A stretch of DNA of 64,000 bases, from positions 372,001 to 436,000 of the forward strand of contig WHVA01000011.1 of assembly GCA_015179125.1 (NCBI GenBank), read 5' to 3'. A model generated the notes under the pieces. That model saw nothing but the letters and a program-made list of their open reading frames with translations. It did no database searches and was not told where the DNA came from. A program made the position numbers and the translations under genes. The stretch is from Gautieria morchelliformis. Lineage: Eukaryota; Basidiomycota; Agaricomycetes; Gomphales; Gomphaceae. Of this stretch, positions 23,674 through 34,941 are shown in pieces; the first letter of the stretch is position 1, and the number at the start of each line of letters is the position of its first letter.

Positions 23674-26600
23674 GTGGTGGACGTTCTGGGAATCACTTAG
23701 CAGTTGCTTAGCTGATTGCACTAGATAGGTCAAGGTCACTGTGGCTAAATCGATTACCAAATCCGTGCTCAATTTGGTTTCGGGTTCACTTGCCAAGTCA
23801 TCAGAAAACATTTCAGAAGAAGGTTACTTGCCAAGATCTGAAGCGGTTTCTAATCCATCTTCTCCTCCTCCTTATCTTAAACCTACCTCTACTCCTACTC
23901 GTACAAACCCTCGATTGAAGTTTACCTTCCAAGAGACATACAAACCGGTAAACCAAGACTACAGATGTCTGCTTACAGCACCCCAAAGCAAACACCTGTT
24001 AAACCCCCCTCACCGATGCCTTCCTCAATGGTTCGTGAGAGGTCAACAAGCCCTACTACTTGTATGGTAGAACATCCAGCGCTTCTACGCCAAACTGGTA
24101 GGCAAGCAAGCTATCGCTCGGAATCACCTGAAGTCCAACCTGCCAACACGGTTGACTGGGATTTCAATGGTCCTTTACTTCCTGGTCCTCTTCTGCCCAT
24201 GTATCTACTTGATGTGTCATCTCATCCAGTGTTTAAAACCGCTGGTGGCAGAAAGCTAGTCAGAGAAGATGATAAGCTATGGGAAAGAAGGGATGAACTT
24301 CTCAGCATTGCGGAAAATGTACTTGACAGAACTGCAGCTCCAGGCTTCAGAGCTCTTGCACCTTGCGCGGACAGATTGTTCCGGCATGAGCTTACGATCC
24401 TAGACTCGGCTCTAACTGCTCACCCTGCTCAGTCTTTTGACAAAGGAGTGATAGGAATCAGTTTGACAAAATCAAGTACCAATATCTGGTTTCTACCTTG
24501 ACCAGAATTGCTGAACGAAGGCAAGGAACACTAGTTGCACTTTCATTACCGGCACCTAGAATTCCTACATTGCCCCAGGAATGGTCCGATGATTCTATAT
24601 GGCGCTTACAAGACATTGAAATGCTCTGTGTCACCTTGTGTGAAGATGCAGAAAACTTCATAGCCTTTTATTGGGATATTGTAGCAAAAGACAAAGGAAC
24701 ATACAGGCTCGCTTCCAAAGATAATATATCTTCGCCGGCTTTTCCTTCTGTCCCTAGCAATCCTAATGACATGGATATGTTCTGCAAGAGGTATCATGCA
24801 GCTCATGAAGCATATTCAAGAAAATGCCTAGCTGATCAACTGTTTGATGGAGCTAAAACACATTCAGCTGTTGCTGAAAGCTCTATTACAAGAGAGTCTC
24901 CTCCGCACATGGCTATGCCTACAGACCCTACTCGAGAGCAGATGAGAATACCTAGAACTTCCCAAACTACTATTCCAAGAGTGGGATTTAGTACGGATAG
25001 TCCAGTAGACCATCAGCAGATCAAGTGTAGACAGTCAGTAGCCTACAACAGAGGCCCTCGTCTTTCTTCGGTCATCACTTCACCTTACCATCAGAATCCA
25101 ACCAAGCTTTCGAATTCTGAAGGTTTAGAAGAGATGTTTAATCCCTCCAAGCACACTAGAAGACAAACCATCTTCAGTGTACCAGAGACACCTACTCCTA
25201 TGGTTCCCACTCATTCCTATCCAGTTTCTAAGTTCAAAGCAATTCTTAGAGACAAGAAACCTCCTGATGATGACAATAGTTCGTCTGACTCGGATACTTC
25301 AGAATCACCTAAAGTACCTCGGCCAATGGCTAGACCTTCAGACAACAATGATGGCCAGCCTTCGGGTAATGCAGGTGGAGGTCCACCAGGAGATGACGGG
25401 GATGACAGTGACAATGGAGACGGTAGAAAGCCTAGTCCAGGCAGGGGGGATGGCTTTAGAAAAGGACTAGTTGATCATGACACCAGTCACAGACAAAGCA
25501 AGACTGAAGCTTACTTTGATAATAAGCTGCGTCCGGAAATCGTTCCAGAATGGGATGGTAATCCAGATACTTTAGCGCAGTGGATTTTGAAAGTAAACCA
25601 CCTTGCCAACAGATCTGACTTAGTTTTTCAACAATTGGGAGATATCATTCCATTATGTCTGCGTAGAGGAGCTGAAAAAAGGTTTTTCTCACTTCCTTTA
25701 TCCTATCGTCAGGAAGCTTCCAGAAATTGGGAAACAATCAGAGACGTTATCGGAGCCTATTACATGAACCGTGCATGGTTAGACAGGCAGAAAGCAAGAG
25801 CAAACCGCGCTTCTTTCAGGGAATCTGGCTATTCGTCTGAGACTCCAAGTGAGTATTATGTACGGAAAGCAGAATTGCTGAGGCTTGTTAGCAAGCTCTC
25901 GGACTCTGAACTTATCATGGAAGTAATGAATGGTGCACCTGCATTCTGGCATACTGTAATAGATGCTCAGAGATGTGATACAGCTGTCGAATTCCAATCA
26001 GCTATCAAGTATCATGAGGAATCACTTTCAAGTGCTCCATTCTCAACTGGAGAAGGCGTTGAGCGTCGTTTGAAGAACTTAGAATCTGCATTTCAAACTC
26101 GAAGCTCACGGATGGACCCAATTGGACATTCAAACAGACCTTACTGTGATGCCAGATCACGTTTGGTTGGATGGTCACCAAAAATGGACCCTCCTAAATT
26201 CCCTTGTGATGACTCTAATGTCTCTCAAAGATCTACACCTGAACAGAAAGGTGCTAGAGGTTGTAGACATTGTGGTAGCAGAAAGCATTGGGACAATGAG
26301 TGCAAACATTCCAAGACAGGAACTCGTAGAGCTCGTTCTAATTACGTAGCCCTAACTCCTGAAGGGATGGAAGCTCAGCAAGCCTATGATGCCCTGTATT
26401 ATGATATGGACAGTGAGACTGAAGAAGAAAACTTGGACAAAGCTCGTACCAATTTTATGACAGCCTCCACTGAAGCTAGTAATACGACTGATCAAGAAAA
26501 TCCTGAGGATTCTGAATCTGATCGACCTGATGCTGCACACTGCAACATAGTTCGACCTAACATGAGTCTCTTAAAGGGTATATCTTGTCAGGGGGGATCA

Positions 26601-27545
26601 AATCACATAGAGGAAACAACATTACCTGATATTTCGTCTAAGAGTACAACAACTGACTTGAAAGTCACTCCCAAAGGCCGGAAAGAACGTCGCAGGCTCA
26701 TGCGTGAAGCCAAACATGTTTCTACTTTCCTTGGGGGATCCAAACTGACTAGTTGGGCTCCTAACTCTTTGCTGAAATTGAAACGGTACATGTCCAGGCC
26801 AGCAGGATGTGCATTCTTGGGATCAAATGCTACGACTACTAAAGTGTGGCTCAATGAATATGAGAAGAACCAGCAGACACTAGTTGCGGATTCAGGCTCA
26901 GACATCACACTTATATCCCAGAAAGCTTTGTCCTCAATGACCAATCCTCCAAAAGTTAAAACAGGCCAAAAAGTCAACCTTATTCAGGTTACTGGTACTT
27001 CCAAAATATCAGGCTTTGTCACCTTACCAATATTCTTTGACACTGATTCTGGTCCTGTCCAGATTGAAGTTGAGGCATATGTTGTAAAAGGAATGACTAC
27101 ACCAGTAATCCTTGGGAATGACTTTGCGGATCAATACTCCATCTCAATCATGAGAGAAGGAACAGAAAGCTACCTTACATTTGGAACTTCTGGTCGTCGC
27201 ACCATCATCCAGAATTCAGTTGGAACATCTTTGCAAGATGAAAATGGGCACACATTTAAAATTAGAACTTTACCTAATTTGCCATCCTTATTAGCTAAGT
27301 TCAAAGCTCATCGACGTCTTAAGAAAACCAAGAGACAGATTAGAGCTCGGATTGCCGACTCAAACGTACGTGCACTAGAATCTGTTACAATTCCACCTGA
27401 AAGTGCTGCTGCCATTCCAGTAGCTGTCTACTTTCCTGGCAACTCCAATGAAGTATATGTAGAAAAGATTTTACACTCCAACAGAGGTGTAGAAGATTTC
27501 TATGGAATCTCAGATGCAATTGTTTCCAGGCAACAACCTCAGTTG

Positions 27546-28818
27546 TGTCATGACGTGTTTATTTCCCATACTCAGAAGCTCAGTTTTCCTATTTTCTCAC
27601 CCACCTTCATGATCGTTCCGATCACCATTGTTATGTTCGGCAACCAACTCTCGCTGTTCGCGCCAACTACCATAGCCGAGCCGTCAAACGCACCATCGAC
27701 GTCCTGGGACTGACTCGGCAGTCATCACTGGGCCTACCACCTCCTCTGCTCAACCCTCTTCTGATGGTGTCCTAATAGTTGGGTTGTCATGACCTGTGCA
27801 TTTCCTGCACCTTGGTATCCCCATTTTCCCTTTCGCTACTCCTCCTCAGTATTCGCTCGGCTTCGCCCTCCACCTCCACCTCTCCTCCCCTATGTCACCT
27901 CTGTTCGCCCTTCCTTGCATTTCGCTGAATGGCTATTCGCTGCTTGCATCATTCGCCAGCAGGCACACTATCAAAAACGATCGATACCATTCACCCGGCA
28001 TGATGGTCCATCATTAACCCCATCATCTTCTTAAATCCAACCCCATTAGGCTTTCGTATGGTCAAAGTATGTTCGCAGGACATCCCCTCCATAGGCCATG
28101 CGGAATCAACCCAGTAGACCAAGAGTCCGTGCAGGGTAGCATGTACGCGGGTCCCAAGACATGGTTTTGTCCATAAGTGCCTTCACCACCTCTACTCTCC
28201 GTCGTTTCATGTTCTCCCTCTTCTTACATTCTATTGTATGTTTATTTCATCTATGTTGTATCATGGCTGCGCACCCCTATCCAACCCTGACTTGTGACGG
28301 CCTCTTTCCTATTCGCTGATACCTTACGAGCATTCGATATAAGTAGTTTACATTCACATGTATATTCCCCAGTTCAATTATCATACGTCGTGCATCTTGT
28401 GCAAACTTGACCTCACTGTGATCATCGTCTTAAGCCTTCTCTTGGAGATTTCTATCTTCGACCAGCAAAGGACTTAGGCATCACTGGTGAGTTCTCATAC
28501 TTCATCTTCGTTACCTTAGCCTTCGAACTATTTTCTGTGCTGTTGGCGAAGGGCTCCGAAGGAGCACCTTTGCCGGCGAAGGGACTGTCGCTACTTAGAC
28601 AGCCCTTCCATGACACCTTGCACGTTACATTGTCAAGTACCACGGGCCATTTTGCTACGACTGTAGATAGGGCAAGCCCCATTCTGGCAACCCTCTTATC
28701 TTGTGAACATTCATTGGTTCACGTATTCGCCGAATGGCATACTTATTCGCACAAGCTATTTGGGCATTCGCTGTGTTCACTAATACACGATATTAACGCC
28801 TAAAAACCAATCTTGACA
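27546..28818 (-). repeat. solo-LTR family copy 2 with ~240-bp related leader
   Basis: The full-length LTR is 27785-28818 (1034 bp; begins TGTCATGACC, ends CTTGACA on the plus strand). It is preceded by the same type of leader (27546-27784) as copy 1. It interrupts or replaces the 3' part of the Ty3/Gypsy-type element. It forms a ~1 kb inverted pair with copy 3. Confidence 0.8.
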
Positions 28819-29438
28819 ACTGACTCGGTTGTCAGAGCATAGAGGAATCTTCCCTGTCTGCAGCAACCTCACCTGCTGGTGATGTGTGGGCTGAAAATAC
28901 TTCAGCCCTCCCAGCTGGAAATATCGCAGAACTGCTTGCAGAGTTATGAGATGATGATACTCATGAAAATGGAACGGATCAAGCACTAGGTACATTAAAT
29001 TGGCATGATTTCCTAGTTCTTCGTCATGCAAGAGCCAAGCTCACGATCAAAAGGAAGGATAACAAACTTGATTTTCTCTTTAGAGCATGGGTAACATCAA
29101 TGGTAGTGACACTGAACCTTTGGCTAGACCTGAGCTCTCGTTCACCTGGAGAGAGGTTTTGCTTTTAGCAGCCAAGGCAGCAGGGTGTGGTATCAAGCAT
29201 GCTCAGAATGTCCAAGCATGGCTCCATACATGAGCTCAAGTGGAGTATATGGATTAGTGTACCAGCCATTTTAGACTGTTGCAGATTCAATTTAGGTAGT
29301 CACAAGTCCTTTATGATATGGTAGATTGGTACTAGTAACTTGTTTTATTATGAGCATTATAATGGCTACACAATTGTCGGTTTAGTAGATAGTTGTAATA
29401 TAGCTATGGGTTGAATGATGTTGTTTGGGGATGATAGG
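28819..29438 (+). mobile_element. degenerate transposase-like remnant between inverted LTRs
   Basis: Plus-strand peptides such as NTSALPAGNIAELLAEL and, later, FTWREVLLLAAKAAG resemble the N-terminal part of a transposase-like protein repeated in agaricomycete genomes. The frame is not continuous and no catalytic DDE residues are visible. The family call is tentative. Confidence 0.35.
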
Positions 29439-30470
29439 TGTCAAGATTGGTTTTCAAGCGTTAATATCGTGTATTAGTGAACACAGCGAATGCCCGATTA
29501 ACTTGTGCGAATAAGTATGCCGTTCGGCAAATAGGTGAACCGATGAATGTTCTCGAAACAAGAGGGTTGCCCGAACGGGGCTCGCCCTATCTACAGTCGT
29601 AGCGAAATAGCCCGTGACTCTTGACGATGTAACGTGCAAGGTCTCACGGAAGGGCTGTCTAAGTCTCGACAATCCCTTCGCTGGCGAAGGTGCTCCTTTG
29701 GAGCCCTTCGCCAACAGCACAGAAAATGGTTCGAAGGCTAAGGTAACGAAGATGAAGTATGAGAACTCACCAGTGATGCCTAAGTCCTTGGCTGGTTGAA
29801 GATAGAAATCTTCAAGGGGAGGCTCAAGACGATGATCACAGTGAGGTCAAGTTTGCACAAGATGCACGACGTATGATAATTGAACTGGGGAATATACATG
29901 TGAATGTAAACTACTTATATCGAATGCTCGTACGGTATCAGCGAATAGGAAAGAGGCCGTCACGAGTCAGGGTTGGATAGGGGTGCGCAGTCATGATACT
30001 AAGGAGATGGAATAAACATACAATAGAGTGAGGGAAGAATGTGAACGTGGAACGACGGAGAGTAAAAGGGGGCGAAGGCACTTATGGACAAAACCATGTC
30101 TTGGGACCCGCATACATGCTACCCTGCACGGACTCTTCGTTTACTGGGTTGATCCCGCACGACCTATGGAAGGGACGCCCTGCGAACACACATTGGCCAT
30201 ACGAACACCCAATGGGGTTGGATTAAGAAGATGATGGGGCTAATGATGAACCATCATGCCGGGTGATTGGTATCGATCATTTTTGATGGCGTGCCTGCTG
30301 GCGAAATGCGCGAGCAGCGAACAGCGGTTCGGAGGATGAGGCGAACAGCGAGTAGGGTGGATGTAGAGGAGGAGTGGTCAGTAGGTGCAGCGAACTCTGA
30401 CGAAGATGCTAGGGAGTGACGAGGGGGAACATGGAGGTAGCGCGGTAGGAGAAATAAACCGGTCATGACA
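29439..30470 (+). repeat. solo-LTR family copy 3 (reference copy)
   Basis: 1032 bp, starting TGTCAAGATTGG and ending GGTCATGACA, without coding sequence. The flanking 5-mers ATAGG and ATGGG agree in four of five positions, compatible with an aged 5-bp target duplication. Opposite orientation to copy 2, 620 bp away. Confidence 0.8.
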
Positions 30471-30977
30471 ATGGGATTAGTCAGATGAGACAGAATCTGA
30501 GATGGCATTTGAGATGAATTAGTATGAATTACAGCATTTTGCATATGTAATGTAAAGCATGCACTAAAAAAAACTGAAGAACCAAAGTAACTCCATATAT
30601 AATCCAATAATGGTACTAGAGAAAAACTACAAAGTACATATTTTTCCTCTGTATAGTGGCTAAAATGCTAGCTATAAACTTTTGAGATACTCATTGAATT
30701 GACTCCAAGATGCCAGGTATATCATTTCCAGCATTTATTTTCCACATGGTGTGCTTGGGGCCATATCTGAGTGTTTCAAATATCTCAAAACCTTGTAGTT
30801 GATATTATGCACCTGGACCATAGCCAAAATATCTATATTTAAGTTTTCAACCACCCCCATTTTTGGATTATACATGGAATTATTTTGCTTTTTCAGTTTT
30901 TTACTTATGTTATGCAAAGCACCGTAATCTGTGATTCGGGAAAGCTTTGTGAAGTCCAAACAAGCAACTACGCTGAA
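30471..30977. other. AT-rich spacer
   Basis: AT-rich DNA between a solo LTR and the end of the zinc-finger gene. It probably includes that gene's 3' untranslated region. No other feature seen. Confidence 0.5.
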
Positions 30978-32478
30978 TCACACTCGACGCCACGATGAAT
31001 AAAAGGCTCCAGAGGGAGGAGACGACTTTTCTGCAGGACCATGCGAGGTACGAGTTGAGAATGTGGAATGGTTCGACCTGTCATCGTCTTCGTCTTCCCG
31101 CTCGTGTTTATTACGGAGATGTCGGGTCATGTTCGATCGGACACTGAAGGTCTTGTCACAGCCCGGAATAGGGCACGCATATGCTGGAGAAAACGGATAA
31201 GAGATTTTTCGATATAATAGAGGCAATGATACGTACGCTTATTTCCGGAATGTCGAGATGAGTGTGTCTGTTAATCCAAAGAAGTCGACTCAAGACTTGA
31301 TTTCAACGAAAAATAACAGAGACCGACCTCAAGACCGCTGGGACGATCAAACGCCTTTCCACACTCCGGACATTCGTACCTCTTCTTTGGATATTCTTCC
31401 TCGTCGGGGATGTCACAGCGAATAATGCCTTGAGGTCGGGTAGATGCTTTAAGAACACTATTGTTTTGATACTACCCATGATGATTAATGGTTCGTTCTC
31501 GAGCGACGGCAAGATGAACCCACCTTGAACAAGGGCTACCCAGGAGATCTTATTAGCGGATGGACTAGTCCGTGTCCAAACAACATACCTCCGCATACGC
31601 GCTCCTTCCAAAATAGCGTGTCTGGCCATCGCCACCCACATTCAGCGACACAAAAGCCTTGTCCAAACTCCCCCCTTCTTCGCTCTCATCGTGTGCGCCT
31701 TCATCAGCTTGACCATTTAACGTCTCTCTACGAGACAACTTTTCCGTAGGGCCACGCGAGGTACAAGTTGAGAATGTGGAATGACGGTTCGACCTGTCAT
31801 CGTCATCGTCTTCCCCCTCATGTTTACTACGGAGATGTCGGGTCATGTTCGATCGGACACTGAAGGTCTTGTCACAGCCCGGAATAGGGCACGCATATGC
31901 TGGAGAAAACGGATAAGAGATTTTTCGATATAATAGAGGCAATGATACGTACACTTATTTCCGGAGTGTCGAGATGAGTGTGTCTGTTAATCCAAAGAAG
32001 TCGACTCAAGACTTGATTTCAACGAAAAATAACAGAGATCGACCTCAAGACCGCTGGGACGATCAAACGCCTTTCCACACTCCGGACATTCGTACCTCTT
32101 CTTTGGATATTCTTCCTCGTCGGGGATGTCACAATCACGAATAATGCCTTGAAGTCGGGTAGATGCGTTAAGAGCGCTATTGCTTTGATACTGCCCATGA
32201 TGATTAATGGTTCGTTCTCAAGCGACGGCAAGATGAACCCACCTTGAACAAGGGTTACCCAGGAGATCTTATTAGCGGATGGACTAATCTGTGTCCAAAC
32301 GACATACCTCCACAAACGCGCTCCTTCCAAAATAGCGTGTCCGACCATCGCCACCCACATTCAGCAAGACCAAAGCCTCGTCCAAATTTGGTCGAGAAGC
32401 TTTGGGCTTTCTGGTAGCAGGATGTTTGGTGGTCTGAGAGTCTGAATGACCCCAGGACTTTTCGTCGTTATCCGTCAT
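30978..32478 (-). CDS. C2H2 zinc-finger protein with four fingers from an internal duplication
   Basis: Predicted nuclear DNA-binding protein of 312 residues in seven exons: 32478-32359, 32190-32044, 31983-31953, 31899-31640, 31471-31328, 31267-31237, 31183-30978. All junctions have GT-AG ends and matching phase. Fingers 1 and 3 are C-x2-C-x12-H-x3-H (residues 75-95 and 220-240: CPECGKAFDRPSGLE, then THSSRH). Fingers 2 and 4 are C-x4-C-x12-H-x4-H (103-126 and 248-271: CPIPGCDKTFSVRSNMTRH). Each pair is joined by a linker of type SGNKPY (Pro in the second pair, Ser in the first). Each pair is followed by an acidic Asp/Glu stretch. Residues 41-186 and 187-312 are copies of each other, introns included. 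All zinc ligands are present, so it may be functional. Two donors are weak (GTCGAT, GTCGGT). No single large frame shows the gene. Targets unknown. Confidence 0.78.
31038..31657. repeat. tandem gene-segment duplication, unit 1
   Basis: Near-identical to 31749-32371 over about 620 bp, covering two zinc-finger exon sets and their introns. Differences are scattered substitutions and 1-3 bp indels that keep the splice frame. Confidence 0.9.
31749..32371. repeat. tandem gene-segment duplication, unit 2
   Basis: Partner of unit 1. It is the promoter-proximal copy in the minus-strand zinc-finger gene. Confidence 0.9.
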
Positions 32479-32546
32479 GGTAGTGATTGGAAGGTTGGAG
32501 CTGAGTTGGTGCCTCAGCTCTACATGGTTTCCCACTAGGCAGGTGC

Positions 32547-32562
32547 TCACGTGATCACGTGA
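32547..32562. promoter_or_regulatory. double E-box palindrome upstream of the zinc-finger gene
   Basis: TCACGTGATCACGTGA is a perfect 16-bp palindrome with two CACGTG cores, 69 bp before the ATG at 32478. CACGTG is the classic site of MITF/USF/Cbf1-type bHLH proteins, so bHLH control is a reasonable inference. Confidence 0.65.
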
Positions 32563-32710
32563 CTCTGTCACTGTCACCTCATAGCATCATGCCGGCACAT
32601 TATATCAAAGCCGAGTTCATCGAAACAGTTATTCCCTTGTCGAAGACAAGGGCTCTCTAAGGGCTGAAGATATAGATCCAACATGACATTTCTTTGTATT
32701 TGATGTATGG

Positions 32711-34792
32711 TGTCAAGATTAGTTTTTAGGCATTAATATTGTGCATTAGTGAACACAGTGAATGCCTGAATAACTTGTGCGAATAGGTATGCCGTTTGGC
32801 GAAGAGGGTGAACCAATAAATGTTCAGAAGATAAGAGGGTTGCCCGATCGGGGCTCACCCTATCTACAGTCGTGGCAAAATAGCCCGTGGCACTTGACGA
32901 TGCAATGTGCAAGGTGTCCCGGAAAGGTTGTCTAAGTAGCAACAATCCTTTCGCCAGTGAAGGCGCTCCTTCAGAGCCCTTCGCCGACAGCGCAGATAAT
33001 AGTTCGAAGGCTAAGGTAACGAAGATGAAGTATGAAAACTCACCAGTGATGCTTAAGTCTTCCTCTGATCAAAGATAGAAGTCTACAGGAGAAGGCTCAA
33101 GACGATAGTCACAGTGAGGTCAAGTTTTGCACAAGATGGACGTATGATAATTGAACTGGGGAATTGTCAAGATTGGTTTTTAGGCATTAATATCGTGTAT
33201 TAGTGAACACAGTGAATGCCCGAATAACTTGTGCGAATAAGTATGCCATTCGGCGAATAGGTGAACCAATAAATGTTCACAAGATAAGAGGGCTGCCCGA
33301 ACGGAGCTTGCCCTATCTACAGTCATAGCGAAATAGCCCGTGGCACTTGACGATGTAACGTGCAAGGTGTTGCGGAAGGGTTTGCCTAAGCGACGACAAT
33401 CCCTTCGCCGATAGCACAGAAAATAGTTCGAAGGCTAAGGTAACGAAGATGAAGTATGAGAACTCACCAGTGATGCCTAAGTCCTCTTCTGGTCGAAGAT
33501 AGAAGTCTACAGGAGAAGGCTCAAGATGATGATCACAGCGAGGTCAAGTTTGCACAAGATAGACATATGATAATTGAACTGGGGAATATACATACGAATG
33601 TAAACTACTTATATCGAATGCTCGTAAGGTATCAGCGAATAGGAAAGAGGCTGTCATGAGTCAGGGTTGGATAGGGGTGCGCAGACATGATTACAGATAA
33701 ATGGATTAAACATACAATAGAACGAAAGAAGGGTGCAAACATGAAACAACGGAGAGGAAAGGGGGCGAAGGCACCTATGTATGGAAATACGTCTTGGGAC
33801 CCACTTATATACACCACCCTGCACGGACTCTTCGTCTGCTGGGTTGATCCCACACGACCTACGGGTAGGACGCCCTGCGAATGCATCCTGACAATATGAA
33901 CACCTCAAGGGGGTTGGATCAAGAAGATGATGGGGCTAGTGATGAACCATCACGCCGGGTAAATGGTATTGATTGTATTTGATGGCGTGCCTGCTGGCGA
34001 AATGTGCGAGCAGCGAATAGTGGTTCGGAGAATGGGGCGAACAGCGAATGGAGCGAACGTAGAGGAGGAGTGGTCGAAGGGTGAGGCGAACTCTGGCGAA
34101 GATGCTAGGGAGTGACGAGGGGGAACGTAGAGGCAGTGGGGTAAGGGAAATAGACAGGTCATGACAGGAATATACATGTGAATGTAGACTACTTATATCG
34201 AATGCTCATATGATGCTAGCGAATAGGAAAGAGGCCGTCTGGAGTCAGGGTTGGATAGGGGTGCGCAGTCATGATACATATAGATGAAACACAGATACAA
34301 TAGAATGAAAGAGGAGTGCGAACATGAAACGACAGGGGGGAAAGGGGACAAAGGTACTTATGTATGAAAACACGCCTTGGGACCTGCATCTATGCCACCC
34401 TGCACGGACTCTTTGTCTGCTGGGTTTATCCCACATGACCTACGGGTAGGATGTCACGTTAAATAATTGGTGATCCCCTTGTAAAAACTGTACTCCTGGT
34501 GCCCACGAATACATTCCGGCCATATGAACACCTAAAGGGGTTGGGTTGGGAAGATGATGGGGCCAGTGATGAACCATCACATCGGGTAAAGGGTGTCGAT
34601 CGTGTTTGATGGTGTGCCTGCTGGTGAATGATGCGAGCAGCGAATGGTCATTCGGCGAATGGGATGAACAGCGAATGGAGCGAACATAGAGGAGGAGTGG
34701 TCGAAGGGTAGGGTGAACTCAGGCGAAGATGCGGGGGCAGTGATGAGGGGGAACATAGAGACAGCGAGGTAAGGGATAGACAGGTCATGACA
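32711..34792 (+). repeat. solo-LTR family copy 4, interrupted by copy 5
   Basis: It starts TGTCAAGATTAG at 32711 and ends GGTCATGACA at 34792. Its two halves (to 33164, and from 34172) are separated by the insertion of copy 5. No matching target duplication is seen at its outer ends. Confidence 0.8.
33165..34166 (+). repeat. solo-LTR family copy 5, nested, with 5-bp target duplication
   Basis: 1002 bp from TGTCAAGATTGG to GGTCATGACA, flanked by GGAAT at 33160-33164 and 34167-34171. TG/CA ends with a 5-bp duplication identify the family as LTRs. Insertion into copy 4 makes this the younger copy. Confidence 0.88.
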
Positions 34793-34941
34793 GAGCTCTT
34801 CACACTGTTCTCTTTGGATCTCCTCTACCTCAGGTGCACCGTCCATGTATTTACCCTGCTCACTGACTTATACATCTTACTTTGGATCTCCTCAGGTAGC
34901 CACTCTAGGAGTAGAGCACCTGGTAGAGCCACCCTTACACT
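34793..34941 (+). repeat. 3' fragment of an LTR related to the 38467 element
   Basis: It shares CTCTTTGGATC-type words and the terminal form GAGCACCTGGTAGAGCCAC...CCCTTACA with the LTRs at 38467 and 43985. It is truncated at its left by LTR copy 4. Confidence 0.5.

Larger units (their letters stand above)
22239..27545 (+). mobile_element. Ty3/Gypsy-type LTR retroelement, incomplete (5' LTR, gag, protease)
   Basis: Fossil of an LTR element. The 5' LTR (22239-23673) begins TGTTAGGG and ends CAAAACA, and is followed after one base by a TGGTGGACG priming-site-like sequence. The gag-protease region spans about 23741-27545. It has a capsid-like domain, a CCHC knuckle (CRHCGSRKHWDNEC), and a retroviral-type aspartic protease with DSGSD and a later VILGNDFADQYSISI block typical of Ty3/Gypsy relatives. 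Reverse transcriptase, RNase H, integrase and the 3' LTR are not seen, because another LTR copy occupies the sequence from 27546. It is broken and incomplete. Age cannot be judged without a second LTR. Confidence 0.8.

Noticed and set aside
29439-30470. Reading the ~1.03 kb repeat family as MITEs because of TGTCA/TGACA tips
   Set aside because: 5-bp target duplication, TG/CA ends and kilobase length with no long inverted ends fit solo LTRs better.
31303-32577. Separate small genes for the 90-130 codon frames in the zinc-finger region
   Set aside because: They are exons plus read-through of introns of one spliced four-finger gene.
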